From: Hymenobacter mellowenesis | GTDB taxonomy: Bacteria; Bacteroidota; Bacteroidia; Cytophagales; Hymenobacteraceae | Reading direction: 5' to 3' | DNA: 64,000 bases | Assembly (NCBI RefSeq): GCF_030581005.1 | Contig: NZ_JAUQSX010000016.1 | Coordinates: forward strand, 1-64,000 | Shown here: positions 26,149-34,612 of the stretch, piece by piece | Layout: each line of letters opens with the position of its first letter | Numbering within the stretch: position 1 is the first letter of the stretch | Program-made: the position numbers and the translations under genes | The notes under the pieces: model-generated | Databases searched by the model: none | Told to the model about the DNA's origin: nothing | Seen by the model: only the letters and a program-made list of their open reading frames with translations

Positions 26149-29100
26149 TTAGAACAGGAAGTCGAACCCGACGAAAACCAGCTTCTCCTCCCCTACCGAG
26201 TAGGTAGCGTTGATGACGGCCGCCTTGAGAATGTCGACGTAGATGCCGCCGCCGAAGCCGCTGTGGAAGGCGTTGATGCCGGTGTACTCGCCGGTGTCGT
26301 TGTCGGAGTACACGCGGCCCACATCGGCCAGGCCCATGATGCCGAACTTGCCGGGGAAGAGGTAGGCATTGAAGGAAAACAGCTCCAGACGCGGCTCGAA
26401 GTTGGCGTACACGGCCGTGCGGCCGGCGAAGCGGGTGCGGCGGTAGCCGCGCAGGTTGGTGGTGCCGCCCAGGGTGTTGGCCTGGTAGAAGCGGTAGTCG
26501 CCGAAGTTGCGCTGGTAGCCGATGCGGCCGGCGTAGGTGAGGTGGAAGGGGAAATTGGGCGTGAGGTAGGCCCGGAATTCGGTGCTGATGCGGCCGAAGC
26601 TCAGGCTTTCCTGGTTGAGCTGGAAGTTGTACTGGAACTCGTTGTACCAGCGCAGGCCGATGCGCGGGTTCTTGGCCGAGGAGCTGGCGTCGAGGTTGAG
26701 GTACATCAGCCCGCCGAGGTACTGGTTGGTCTGGAAATCGGAGGAGCGGATGCCGAAGCGGCGGTTTTCATAGGTCGTCACGCCGCCCTTGGTCAGGCTG
26801 TCTTTGATAACCGAGCCGATGGGGTCCTTCGCGATGCGGAACTGGTCATACTGCGGGCCGATGCCGAACTTGAGGAAGGTGAACAGCTTGCGCTCAAAAG
26901 TGGGCGCGATGGTGAGCCGCTCGAAGCGCACGCGGTAGGCGCTGTTCACGGAGCGCACCGTGACACGGCCCTTCTGCTCGTCCTCGGTAGCCAGGTTGGC
27001 GGTGTTGTTGCCGATGCCGAAGAAGTTGTAGAGCAGCTGCGGGCCGTAGTACTGGGCCGCGATGTGCAAATCCGTCTTCTTGAAAATGCGCGTAAACTGC
27101 CCCGTGTAGCGGATGTTGAAGGCCTCGCGGGCCGGCGCGAAGTTGGCCGCAATGGTCTGCTCCCACGAATACGGCTCGCGGCGGAAGCCGTAGTGGCGGT
27201 AGGTCACGCCGCCGCCCAGCAGGATGCCGTCGTCAATGTTGTACCCGAAGTACAGGGCCGGGCCCACGTAGTCGAGGCGGTAGTCCTTCAGGTCGAAGCG
27301 GTGCGGGTAGTCGTAGCGGCTCACCTCGTAGCCGGGCTCCAGGCGCAGGCGGGCTTCGGAGCTGGGGTTGATGACGTTGCCGGTGTCGGCGTCGTAAATC
27401 TGGGTTTTGTGAAGCAGGCCGCCCACGTGGTCGCGGGTGGTGATGGTGTCGCGGCCCTTGCCGGCAATGATGCGCAGCTTCACGCCGCGATTTACATCGC
27501 CGCGCACGTCGTACACGTCCTTGCCGTCGATGCCGTAGAGGCGCACCTCATCGGTCACGTCGTCGTCGAAGGTGCGGTCGTAGAGCACCTTGCTCACCTT
27601 GCCCTCCTTGTTGATTTTGCGCATCACCACGTGGGTTTTGCGGTTGGGCAGGCGCTCCACGATGAACTTCTCGCGCTTTTTCGAGCCGCGCACTTCCACA
27701 ATTTCGGCCAGTACGTCGGCGTAGTCACCGGCCAGCTTGGGCAGCAGGTCGCGGCGGCTTTTTAGTTTGGCAATGATTTCCTTGCCGTGCAGGTCGTAAA
27801 TCTCCTTGGGCCACTTCTCGCGGAAGGCCTTCTCAATCACCTCGTCGGTGAGGTGGCTTTTCATGTAGTCGGCCTGGGCTATCCACTGCTCGCGCGTCAC
27901 GGCGCTCATGAATACCCGGTCGTTGCTCATGCCCGTCTGGTTCAGGCCACGGAAGTCGGCGTAGTCGTAGCCGAAATTCTGAAAGTTGCGCACCGCAAAC
28001 TTGCGCGAAATCAGATAGGGAAGCACGCCGTCGCCCTTGAAGAAGGCAATGTCCCGGTCTTCGGGCACGGCCGTGAAGGTTCGGTCGCCGTCCTTGTCTT
28101 TTTTCTCGCTCCAGCGCCACTGGTCCTCGTGCCGGTCCCAGTCGCCAATCCACATGTCAAACAAGCGCGAGCGGGCAAAGGCCACCTGGTCCACCTGGTT
28201 GTCGTTGTCGTCAATCAGGCGGGTGAGCATCTTGTCGGTGCTCACCAGGTTTTTGGCGAAGCCCAGGCTGGCCACGTTGTCCTGGCTGTCCTTGGCGTCT
28301 TCCTCCAAAGCGGCGGGCAGGTTGGCAAACTGCGCGTAGTACTGCCCCAGCAGCGGGTCCTGCGGAATATAAACCGGCGTGGGGTTGGTGTGCAGAATGC
28401 CGGCGGCCGTGCCCAGCGGCGGCAGCACGAACGAGGCATACGGGTGCTGGGCCGAAATCTGGTCCTGCAGCACGGCCTTGGCCAGGCCGGTGCGCAGCTG
28501 CTCAGGCAGCACGGCGGCGGGGTCTTTGTCGATGCCGCGCAGGGTGTAGAGGTAGCCGGCGTCGTTGCGCACTTTCAGCGAGGCGGTTTGTTTGCCGCCG
28601 CCGGTTTTGTAAGGCATCAGGCCGCCCTTGTCATTAGCCAAATCCAGCACGCGGAACTTCACGGGCGTGGCCCACTCCTTGCGGTAATGCTCGCCCAGCA
28701 GCCAGTTGTGGAAGCCGCCGTGCTTGTCGTACTCGGGCTTCACGGCCACAGTCACGGTGCTGTCGCGGTAGTCCGGGCGCTTGGTCGGGATAGGGGCTTT
28801 GGCAATGGCCTCGGCGTCTTTTTCTTTCTTCTTTTTCTTGTCCTCTTTCTTCTGCTTGATGGCGTCCTCCGTCTCGGGCAGCTTCTTGCCGTCGGGCGTG
28901 CCGTTGGTGGTGGTCAGGGCCGTTTCAGAAATGGGCTGGGCCGGCTGGGTGGCAATGGCGCCCGTGGTTTTGGCGTAGAGCGGCGTGCGGAACACGCGCC
29001 GCGCCGTGGTGCCGCTGCCCTGCGGGATGAAGTATTCGGTCCACACCTGGCCGTCGTCGTAGTAGTTCACCTGGGCCCAGCCCTTCTCTTTGTCGGAGAA

Positions 29101-30258
29101 AATGGCCCCGCCGCCGTCGCCGGGCTTCACGTGCTGGGTTTTGCAGCCCGAGCCGCTCACGATGAAGTGGGTGCTGCCTTCCTTGTAGTACTGCAGGTTG
29201 TGCTCGTGCCCGGCGGCGTAAATCACGTTCGGGTGCCGGGCAAAAATATCGAGCAGGCCCTTGCGGTAGGCCTGATAGGCCGGGTGCGGAATGTCCTGGT
29301 TAATCCCGCCGTACTTGCGGGCGAACGGGTAAATCGAGCCGATAATGGGCAGCGGCAGAAAAGCGTACTTGAAAACGATGCTGAGCGGGAAAATGTGGTC
29401 GGCCAGCGTGAAGTAGCCGCCGTGAATGCCGTCGGAAAACAGCGGGTGGTGGGCAAACACCATGATGTGCTTGTCCTTGTTGCGGGCAATGACTTCTTCA
29501 AGCGCCGCGTACACATCGTCCTCATTCTCGGCGCCGCAGTTGCCGTCGCGGCCCGAGGGGCGGTTGGCGGGCGGCGTCACAAACCACTGCGAGTTGAGCG
29601 CAATGAGCACGAGGTCGTCCTGCACGCGCACCTCGAAGGGGCCGGGGCAGCCGTCGCGCGGCACGAAGAAGTCGCCGGTGTAGCTGAAGGCCGTCGAGTC
29701 CTTCATCATGTAGTTTTCCACGAAAGCCTGCTCGCGGTTCACCTGCTCCAAGCCGCCGATGTTGCCCTGAATCCAGTCGTGGTTGCCGGGCGTCATGTAC
29801 TTCTCGCCGGGGTAGCCCCGGAAAATATCGAGCTGCATGGTGAGGCGCTTCTCGGCAATTTTCCGGTCGTAGGCGCCTTCTTCGGGCATGCCGTAGTTGT
29901 ACACGTTGTCGCCCAGGAAGATGGTCGTGCTATTTTTGCCGGCCTTCATAATCTGCTGGCGCAGGTAGTTGAGGCTGGGCTCGCCGCCCTTCTCGGTCGG
30001 AATGGGGTTGCCCACATCGCCAATCAGGAATACGCGGTAGCGGATGCGGCTCGAATCGGGCGGGGTGTTGCGCTCCCAGTTCACGCCGGTTTTGCGGTAG
30101 TTGGGGCGGCTGTTGTGCGGGTTCTGGTCCGATTCGCCGGGCGAGGGTATCTCTTTTTGAGTTTCTTTGGGCGGCTTGGGCGGCTTGGGGGCCTGCGCAA
30201 TAGCCCCGACGGGCACGCAGCAAGCCAGCAGAAAAGTGAGGCGGCGAAGTAAGGTCAT
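26149..30258 (-). CDS. Metallophosphoesterase fused to an Omp85/BamA-like outer membrane barrel
   Basis: A 1369-residue protein starting at 30258 (signal peptide MTLLRRLTFLLACCVPVGAIAQ). After a Pro/Lys linker, residues ~60-370 form a calcineurin-like phosphoesterase: VFLIGDVGNP, LGDNVYNYG, MTPGNHDW, FAHHPLFSDG and YAAGHEHNLQ supply the usual metal ligands. A charged linker (KQKKEDKKKKKEKD) and an ~400-residue middle region with GDWDRHEDQWRW and VPEDRDIAFF follow. The last ~400 residues are a barrel with Omp85 features (GGGVTYRHYGFRREPY, NLRGYRRTRFAGRTAVY, GGGIYVDI). It probably acts as an outer-membrane phosphatase facing the periplasm or outside; the substrate is unknown. The gene is divergent from the HD-PycTM gene. 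Confidence 0.82.
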   Translation of the reverse strand: MTLLRRLTFLLACCVPVGAIAQAPKPPKPPKETQKEIPSPGESDQNPHNSRPNYRKTGVNWERNTPPDSSRIRYRVFLIGDVGNPIPTEKGGEPSLNYLRQQIMKAGKNSTTIFLGDNVYNYGMPEEGAYDRKIAEKRLTMQLDIFRGYPGEKYMTPGNHDWIQGNIGGLEQVNREQAFVENYMMKDSTAFSYTGDFFVPRDGCPGPFEVRVQDDLVLIALNSQWFVTPPANRPSGRDGNCGAENEDDVYAALEEVIARNKDKHIMVFAHHPLFSDGIHGGYFTLADHIFPLSIVFKYAFLPLPIIGSIYPFARKYGGINQDIPHPAYQAYRKGLLDIFARHPNVIYAAGHEHNLQYYKEGSTHFIVSGSGCKTQHVKPGDGGGAIFSDKEKGWAQVNYYDDGQVWTEYFIPQGSGTTARRVFRTPLYAKTTGAIATQPAQPISETALTTTNGTPDGKKLPETEDAIKQKKEDKKKKKEKDAEAIAKAPIPTKRPDYRDSTVTVAVKPEYDKHGGFHNWLLGEHYRKEWATPVKFRVLDLANDKGGLMPYKTGGGKQTASLKVRNDAGYLYTLRGIDKDPAAVLPEQLRTGLAKAVLQDQISAQHPYASFVLPPLGTAAGILHTNPTPVYIPQDPLLGQYYAQFANLPAALEEDAKDSQDNVASLGFAKNLVSTDKMLTRLIDDNDNQVDQVAFARSRLFDMWIGDWDRHEDQWRWSEKKDKDGDRTFTAVPEDRDIAFFKGDGVLPYLISRKFAVRNFQNFGYDYADFRGLNQTGMSNDRVFMSAVTREQWIAQADYMKSHLTDEVIEKAFREKWPKEIYDLHGKEIIAKLKSRRDLLPKLAGDYADVLAEIVEVRGSKKREKFIVERLPNRKTHVVMRKINKEGKVSKVLYDRTFDDDVTDEVRLYGIDGKDVYDVRGDVNRGVKLRIIAGKGRDTITTRDHVGGLLHKTQIYDADTGNVINPSSEARLRLEPGYEVSRYDYPHRFDLKDYRLDYVGPALYFGYNIDDGILLGGGVTYRHYGFRREPYSWEQTIAANFAPAREAFNIRYTGQFTRIFKKTDLHIAAQYYGPQLLYNFFGIGNNTANLATEDEQKGRVTVRSVNSAYRVRFERLTIAPTFERKLFTFLKFGIGPQYDQFRIAKDPIGSVIKDSLTKGGVTTYENRRFGIRSSDFQTNQYLGGLMYLNLDASSSAKNPRIGLRWYNEFQYNFQLNQESLSFGRISTEFRAYLTPNFPFHLTYAGRIGYQRNFGDYRFYQANTLGGTTNLRGYRRTRFAGRTAVYANFEPRLELFSFNAYLFPGKFGIMGLADVGRVYSDNDTGEYTGINAFHSGFGGGIYVDILKAAVINATYSVGEEKLVFVGFDFLF

Positions 30259-30454
30259 GGAACGAAGTACGAGCCAAATCCCGGGGCAAACGCCGGGAGT
30301 TGACGATAAATAAATGGCCGGCTCCGACGGGCCGGTAGCGCCCGTTACGCAAAGCACAGCCGTGCGGTTAAGGCCGGGTTTTTAACTTACGCCCGGCGCT
30401 TCGCGTTGAAAGCCGGCGAGCCTGCCGGATGAGCCGGCCCGCGCCTCGCAAGTT

Positions 30455-31813
30455 ATGAAAGACAGTACCCCCGAAACCATCGAAACGGCCCCCGCCCCTG
30501 CCCAGCCTGCCCCGGCGGAAACCGCCGTGCCCGCCGCTGCTGCTGGCACCGCCAGCGCCCCGGTACCGGCCGCGCCCGAGGCCGACGGCAAGCCGCCCAA
30601 AGCCAAAGCCTCACCTTTGGTGAAGGAAGCCGAAACCTACCTCACCGAGCTGTTTGCCAAGGAGATGCCGGCCCAGCTCACCTACCACTCCATCGCCCAC
30701 ACCGAGGCCGTGGTGAAGGAAGCCCGCGCCCTGGCCCCCGCCGCCAACCTTAGCCCCGACGACACCGAGCTGCTGCTGCTGGCCGCCTGGTTTCACGACG
30801 CCGGCTACCTCGACGTGTACGACGGCCACGAGTTCCGCAGCATGGAGCGGGCCGGCGCCTGGCTCACGGAGAAAGGCCTGGCTCCCGACCGCATCAAGCA
30901 GGTGCAGGATATGATAAAGGCTACGCACCGCGACGAAAAACCCGAAACTGAGCTGCAAAAGCTGCTCGTCGATGCCGACATGAGCAACCTGGCCCGCGAT
31001 GACTTCCGCTCCCGCGCCGAGCTGCTGCGCACCGAGTGGGAGCTGGTGCTGGGCAAATCGTACTCCAACCCCGAGTGGGCCGAGCTGCAGCTCAACTTCA
31101 TGCTGGCTCACAAGTACCACTCCGACGCCGGCAAGGAGCGCTACAAAAAGGATTTCAAAGCCAACATTGAGGAGCAGCGTGACGAGCTGAAAAAGCGCGA
31201 GAAGAAGGACAAGAAAAAGAACAAGGAGAAGACCGACACCTTCGCCGAGCCCAAGCGGGGCATCGAAACGATGTTCCGCACCATGTACTCGAACCACATG
31301 AAGCTGAGCGACATGGCCGACAAAAAGGCCAGCATGATGATTCAGCTCAACGCCGTGCTCATGTCGGTCATCATCACCTACCTGGGCGCCAAAATGGGCA
31401 AGGCCGGCGCCCTGGGCCCCATGATGAGCGGCAACCCTGTGCTGGGCATTCCCATCAGCATTTTGCTGGTGACGGCCCTGGGTTCGGTCATCACGGCCAT
31501 CCTCTCGGCCCAGCCCGATGTGACGAGCTTTGCGTGGCTCAAGAAAAGCCCCGAAATTGCCACCAACCGCCGCGTCAACCTGCTGTTCTTCGGCCAGTTC
31601 ACTAAGCTCAATCTCGACAACTTCCAGGGCGGCATGCGCGAGCTGATGCGCACGAAAGACATGCTCTACAATAACATGGTGACCGACATCTACTACCTCG
31701 GCGAGGTGCTGACGCGCAAGTACCGGCTGCTGCGCACCAGCTACACCATCTTCATGGTGGGCCTGATTCTGACGGCGCTCTCGTTCGGCATCGCGCTGCT
31801 GTATAAGATGTAG
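30455..31813 (+). CDS. HD-domain phosphohydrolase fused to a Pycsar-effector-type (PycTM) membrane module
   Basis: A 452-residue inner-membrane protein. Residues 1-50 are an Ala/Pro-rich disordered leader. Residues ~55-230 form an HD domain: YHSIAHTEAVV (His78, His82), WFHDAGY (His114-Asp115) and DADMSNL (Asp175) are the expected metal ligands. A Lys/Glu coiled segment (KKREKKDKKKNKEK) leads to two membrane helices (~293-315 and 330-352), a cytosolic loop, and a third C-terminal helix (~430-449). The transmembrane part, with the MKLSDMADKKASMMIQLN lead-in, is the DUF5706/PycTM module known as the pore-like effector of Pycsar anti-phage systems. No cyclase gene is adjacent. The HD half could degrade a nucleotide that the membrane half senses. 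This is inference. Confidence 0.8.
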   Translation: MKDSTPETIETAPAPAQPAPAETAVPAAAAGTASAPVPAAPEADGKPPKAKASPLVKEAETYLTELFAKEMPAQLTYHSIAHTEAVVKEARALAPAANLSPDDTELLLLAAWFHDAGYLDVYDGHEFRSMERAGAWLTEKGLAPDRIKQVQDMIKATHRDEKPETELQKLLVDADMSNLARDDFRSRAELLRTEWELVLGKSYSNPEWAELQLNFMLAHKYHSDAGKERYKKDFKANIEEQRDELKKREKKDKKKNKEKTDTFAEPKRGIETMFRTMYSNHMKLSDMADKKASMMIQLNAVLMSVIITYLGAKMGKAGALGPMMSGNPVLGIPISILLVTALGSVITAILSAQPDVTSFAWLKKSPEIATNRRVNLLFFGQFTKLNLDNFQGGMRELMRTKDMLYNNMVTDIYYLGEVLTRKYRLLRTSYTIFMVGLILTALSFGIALLYKM

Positions 31814-31830
31814 GCTGGGGCGTCCGTTCT

Positions 31831-31838
31831 TATCTTTG
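31831..31838 (+). promoter_or_regulatory. Promoter -7 box of tRNA-Arg
   Basis: TATCTTTG matches the Bacteroidota TAnnTTTG consensus exactly and ends six bases before the mature 5' end of the tRNA. The transcript may therefore start at or next to the tRNA itself. Confidence 0.75.
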
Positions 31839-31844
31839 CGCTAC

Positions 31845-31918
31845 GGCTGCGTAGTTCAACGGATAGAATAGGCGTTTCCTAAACGCTTGATATGAGTTCG
31901 ATTCTCGTCGCGGCTACA
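31845..31918 (+). tRNA. tRNA-Arg, anticodon CCT
   Basis: A full cloverleaf is readable. The acceptor is ggctgcg with cgcggct, including G-U closing pairs. The D-stem is gttc/gaat, the anticodon stem ggcgt/acgct with loop TTCCTAA, and the T-arm gag-ttcgatt-ctc. The anticodon CCT at 31878-31880 reads the AGG arginine codon. A terminator follows at 31926. Confidence 0.93.
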
Positions 31919-31925
31919 TTGGTTG

Positions 31926-31960
31926 AAAACCCGCTTTACAGTGCGTAAAGCGGGTTTTTT
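31926..31960 (+). terminator. Terminator after tRNA-Arg
   Basis: A perfect 13-bp stem aaaacccgcttta / taaagcgggtttt with a 7-base loop, then T residues. Its right end touches the last codon of the convergent HNH gene. Confidence 0.9.
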
Positions 31961-32472
31961 TATTGATTGCATGGCAAACTTTCGACGGCTGTAGCAGCAA
32001 GAATAACAGTGATAGAAAGCAAGCCGTGGTCAAACTCCCAGTGATGATTGGGGCACAGCGCCACGAGGTTGTTCAGCTTGTTTACGTCGGCCACAAAGTC
32101 GGTGGGCAGAAACTCGTTGATGGGCTTGATGTGGCACACTTCGTAATGGGTATCATAGCCGCAAACCGCGCACGCTTTGGGCTGGCTTGATTTGCGATAG
32201 GCCACCCGCGCTAGGCTGCGGATTTGGGCTGCGTATTGCTGCAGCGCCTTCGCTTTGAGTTGCTGTAGCGGCACCAGTCGCCAATCAACGAAGCTGGGGT
32301 TGCAGCTGTCGCATGTGGTTCGGCGGGTTTGCAGTGCCGTGCCACAATGTTTGCATTGTCGAGCCAAACGCTTGCGGCTGGGAAACAAGCTTCCATTTAC
32401 CCGATTAGCGCAAGACCGGGAGCAATACTTGGCATTAGCCGTGAGGGTACCGCAGTGCAGGCAGGTGTTCAT
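31960..32472 (-). CDS. HNH endonuclease with N-terminal zinc-ribbon pairs
   Basis: A 170-residue cytosolic protein. Residues 1-65 carry three Cys pairs (CLHC, KYCSRSC, CKHC then CDSC), looking like two small zinc ribbons. The HNH nuclease core is at ~100-155: ACAVCGYD, EVCHIKPI, NLVALCPNHHWEFDHG, with both Cys pairs and the catalytic His present. Such stand-alone HNH proteins are common in phages and genomic islands. It faces tRNA-Arg tail to tail, a frequent place for integrated DNA, although no integrase or att repeat was found. Its base composition is less GC-rich than its neighbours. Confidence 0.85.
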   Translation of the reverse strand: MNTCLHCGTLTANAKYCSRSCANRVNGSLFPSRKRLARQCKHCGTALQTRRTTCDSCNPSFVDWRLVPLQQLKAKALQQYAAQIRSLARVAYRKSSQPKACAVCGYDTHYEVCHIKPINEFLPTDFVADVNKLNNLVALCPNHHWEFDHGLLSITVILAATAVESLPCNQ

Positions 32473-32490
32473 GCGTCAGATTAGTTAGCC

Positions 32491-34515
32491 CTACTCAACC
32501 ACCACGCGGCACCGCACAACCGCTTGCCCCGCCGGCAAAAGCGCCAACTGGTACACGCCCGGCGCGAGGCCCTGCACCGACACCCGGGCGCGGCGCCCCG
32601 CAAACTGCTGGCGCCGCACCACCTGGCCGAGGATGTTGCGCAGTTCCGCCTGCGTGGGGCCGCTGAGGCGCATGGTTTCGGGCAGCCGCACCTGCAGCGC
32701 CCCGCCCCAGGCCGTGGGGTTGGGCCATACATCTACGGCCGCCTCGGCGGGGAGCACCCTGGGTAGGCCCTGCACCTGAAACGTAGGGCCCGCGGCGCTC
32801 TGGCCGGCAGCGGTGCGCACACTGACGGTACCCGAACCAGCGCCCACGGGCACGGTAGCCCGTAATTGGGAGGTGGAGCGGACGGTGAACGCCGGCGATG
32901 GCACGCCGTTGAACAGCACGGCCGTCACGTTGGAAAGGTGCTGCCCGGTGAGCGACACCACCTGCCCCGTGACCCCGGTGCTCGGCACCACGGTGCGCAG
33001 CAGCGGCGGGCCGGCCGAGAGCCGCGCAATAAAGTGGTTCCAGCGGTTGGAGTCGCCGGCCAGCACGTTCAGGCCCAGGCGGGCCGAGTCGCTCTCGAAC
33101 CAACCGCTGAGCACCACGTCGTCGGTGGGGCCGGCCAGGGCCAGGCCGTCCACGTGGTCGTTGCCGCGGCTGGCGCCGCCCACGGCCCACTGGTAAGTGC
33201 CCATGGAGTCGAGTTTGGCCACGAACATATCGACCACGCCGAGGCTCAGGCCCTGGTGCGGTAGCAGGAACGGCCCGAACTGCGCCAGCACCTCGCGGTA
33301 TTGGCCGGCTACGTAGGCGGCGCCGCTGGCATCGACCACGATGGCGTTGCCGAAATCTTCCTGAGTGCCGCCGCCGGTGGCCACCCACTGAAAAGTGCCG
33401 CGGCCATCGAGGCGGGCCACAAAAACATCGGACATGCCGTAGCTGGGGTTTACGCGTAGCGGGCCAAACTGCGCCCCCGAGCTGTAGAAAGTGCCCGTGA
33501 CGCAGGCGTGGCCAGTGGCATCGGCGGCCAGGCTCAGGCCCGCGTCTTCGTCGGCCCCACCGGCCCGGCGGGCCCACTGCCAGGCCCCGGTGGTGGCGTT
33601 GAGCTGGGCGACCAGAATATCGATGCTGCCCGCGCTGGTGAGGTTGGTGTTGCCAAAAGCCACGGTGTGGGCAAAGAGCCCGGTGATGAACACATTGCCC
33701 CGGTTATCGACGGCCACGTCCCGGCCTTCGGCCACTTCGTCGATGGCCGCTACCAGAGGCCCGCCTGAGCTGGCCCATTGCCAAGCGCCGGCGCTATCCA
33801 GCCGGGCCACAAACACATTGCGGATGGACTGCCCCGGCCCGGCGGAGTTGGGCAGCACCGTGGTGCCAAACGTGGCGCTGGGCCCGTTGAAAGTCCCCGT
33901 GATGAACACACCCGCTTGCGCATCAAGCGCAATGGCACTGATGCCCACCTGCGTACCGCTGCCCAGGCTCACCCAGCGCCAGCGGCCGGTGCCGTCCAGC
34001 TTGGCCACAAATGGGGCGCCGGTGGCGGGACTGCTCACGCGGACGGTGCCGAACGACAGGGTGCCACCGCCCACGAATCCGGTGAGGTACACTGAGCCGG
34101 CCGCGTCCACGGCAATGTCGGAGCCGGTAGCCCCGGTGTTGCCGCCGATTTGCTGCGCCCACAGGCACTGGCCCGTGGGGCCGAACTTGGCCACGTACAG
34201 GTTGGTCGTCAGCAGGCCGGGCGTGGTGAGCGTGAAGGCGCCAAAGTGGGTGGTGTCGTGGAAATAGCCCGTCACGTAGGTATTGCCCTGAGCATCGGCG
34301 GCAATGCGGTTGTTGGATTCGTCTACGGGCCCGCTGGCGGTGGCGTAGTCGAAGCCCGGAAACTGCGCCTGGGCCACGAAGGTTAGCAGCGCCAATAAAA
34401 CGGTGAGCAGCCCGGCCCGCAGCCAGAGCCGCCGGGCTTTGGAACAACAGGCCGAAAATGCAGGAAACAGATTGCTGTTCAGGCGGCAGCGGCAATTGGT
34501 AGAAGTTGTATTCAT
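32491..34515 (-). CDS. SBBP beta-propeller repeat protein with IPT/TIG domain and T9SS signal
   Basis: A 674-residue secreted protein. The ATG at 34515 (MNTTSTNCRCR) was chosen because the hydrophobic signal core (LLTVLLALLTFVAQAQ) ends near residue 51 from there; the n-region is unusually long. About seven SBBP-type repeats are marked by the recurring DAQGNTYVTGYF-like phrase and by FVAKL/FVARLD before each WQW. Next come an IPT/TIG-type Ig domain (PSTGVTGQVVSLTGQHLS) and a short T9SS type A signal (VDVWPNPTAWGG, LAPGVYQLALL). A surface beta-propeller is likely; the ligand is unknown. It is divergent from the GH92 gene with only 97 bases between. Confidence 0.82.
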   Translation of the reverse strand: MNTTSTNCRCRLNSNLFPAFSACCSKARRLWLRAGLLTVLLALLTFVAQAQFPGFDYATASGPVDESNNRIAADAQGNTYVTGYFHDTTHFGAFTLTTPGLLTTNLYVAKFGPTGQCLWAQQIGGNTGATGSDIAVDAAGSVYLTGFVGGGTLSFGTVRVSSPATGAPFVAKLDGTGRWRWVSLGSGTQVGISAIALDAQAGVFITGTFNGPSATFGTTVLPNSAGPGQSIRNVFVARLDSAGAWQWASSGGPLVAAIDEVAEGRDVAVDNRGNVFITGLFAHTVAFGNTNLTSAGSIDILVAQLNATTGAWQWARRAGGADEDAGLSLAADATGHACVTGTFYSSGAQFGPLRVNPSYGMSDVFVARLDGRGTFQWVATGGGTQEDFGNAIVVDASGAAYVAGQYREVLAQFGPFLLPHQGLSLGVVDMFVAKLDSMGTYQWAVGGASRGNDHVDGLALAGPTDDVVLSGWFESDSARLGLNVLAGDSNRWNHFIARLSAGPPLLRTVVPSTGVTGQVVSLTGQHLSNVTAVLFNGVPSPAFTVRSTSQLRATVPVGAGSGTVSVRTAAGQSAAGPTFQVQGLPRVLPAEAAVDVWPNPTAWGGALQVRLPETMRLSGPTQAELRNILGQVVRRQQFAGRRARVSVQGLAPGVYQLALLPAGQAVVRCRVVVE

Positions 34516-34612
34516 TAGGTGTGTAGAAAGAAAGGCTGCTAAAGGGGGCATTTCAGCGCGTTAAAAGTAAGCCGGCAAACGGCCTTTTTAGCCGCGCTGC
34601 CTACTTTGCTGC

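Noticed and set aside
30455..31813. A complete Pycsar defence system
   Set aside because: No nucleotide cyclase gene is adjacent on either side, so only an effector-like module can be claimed.
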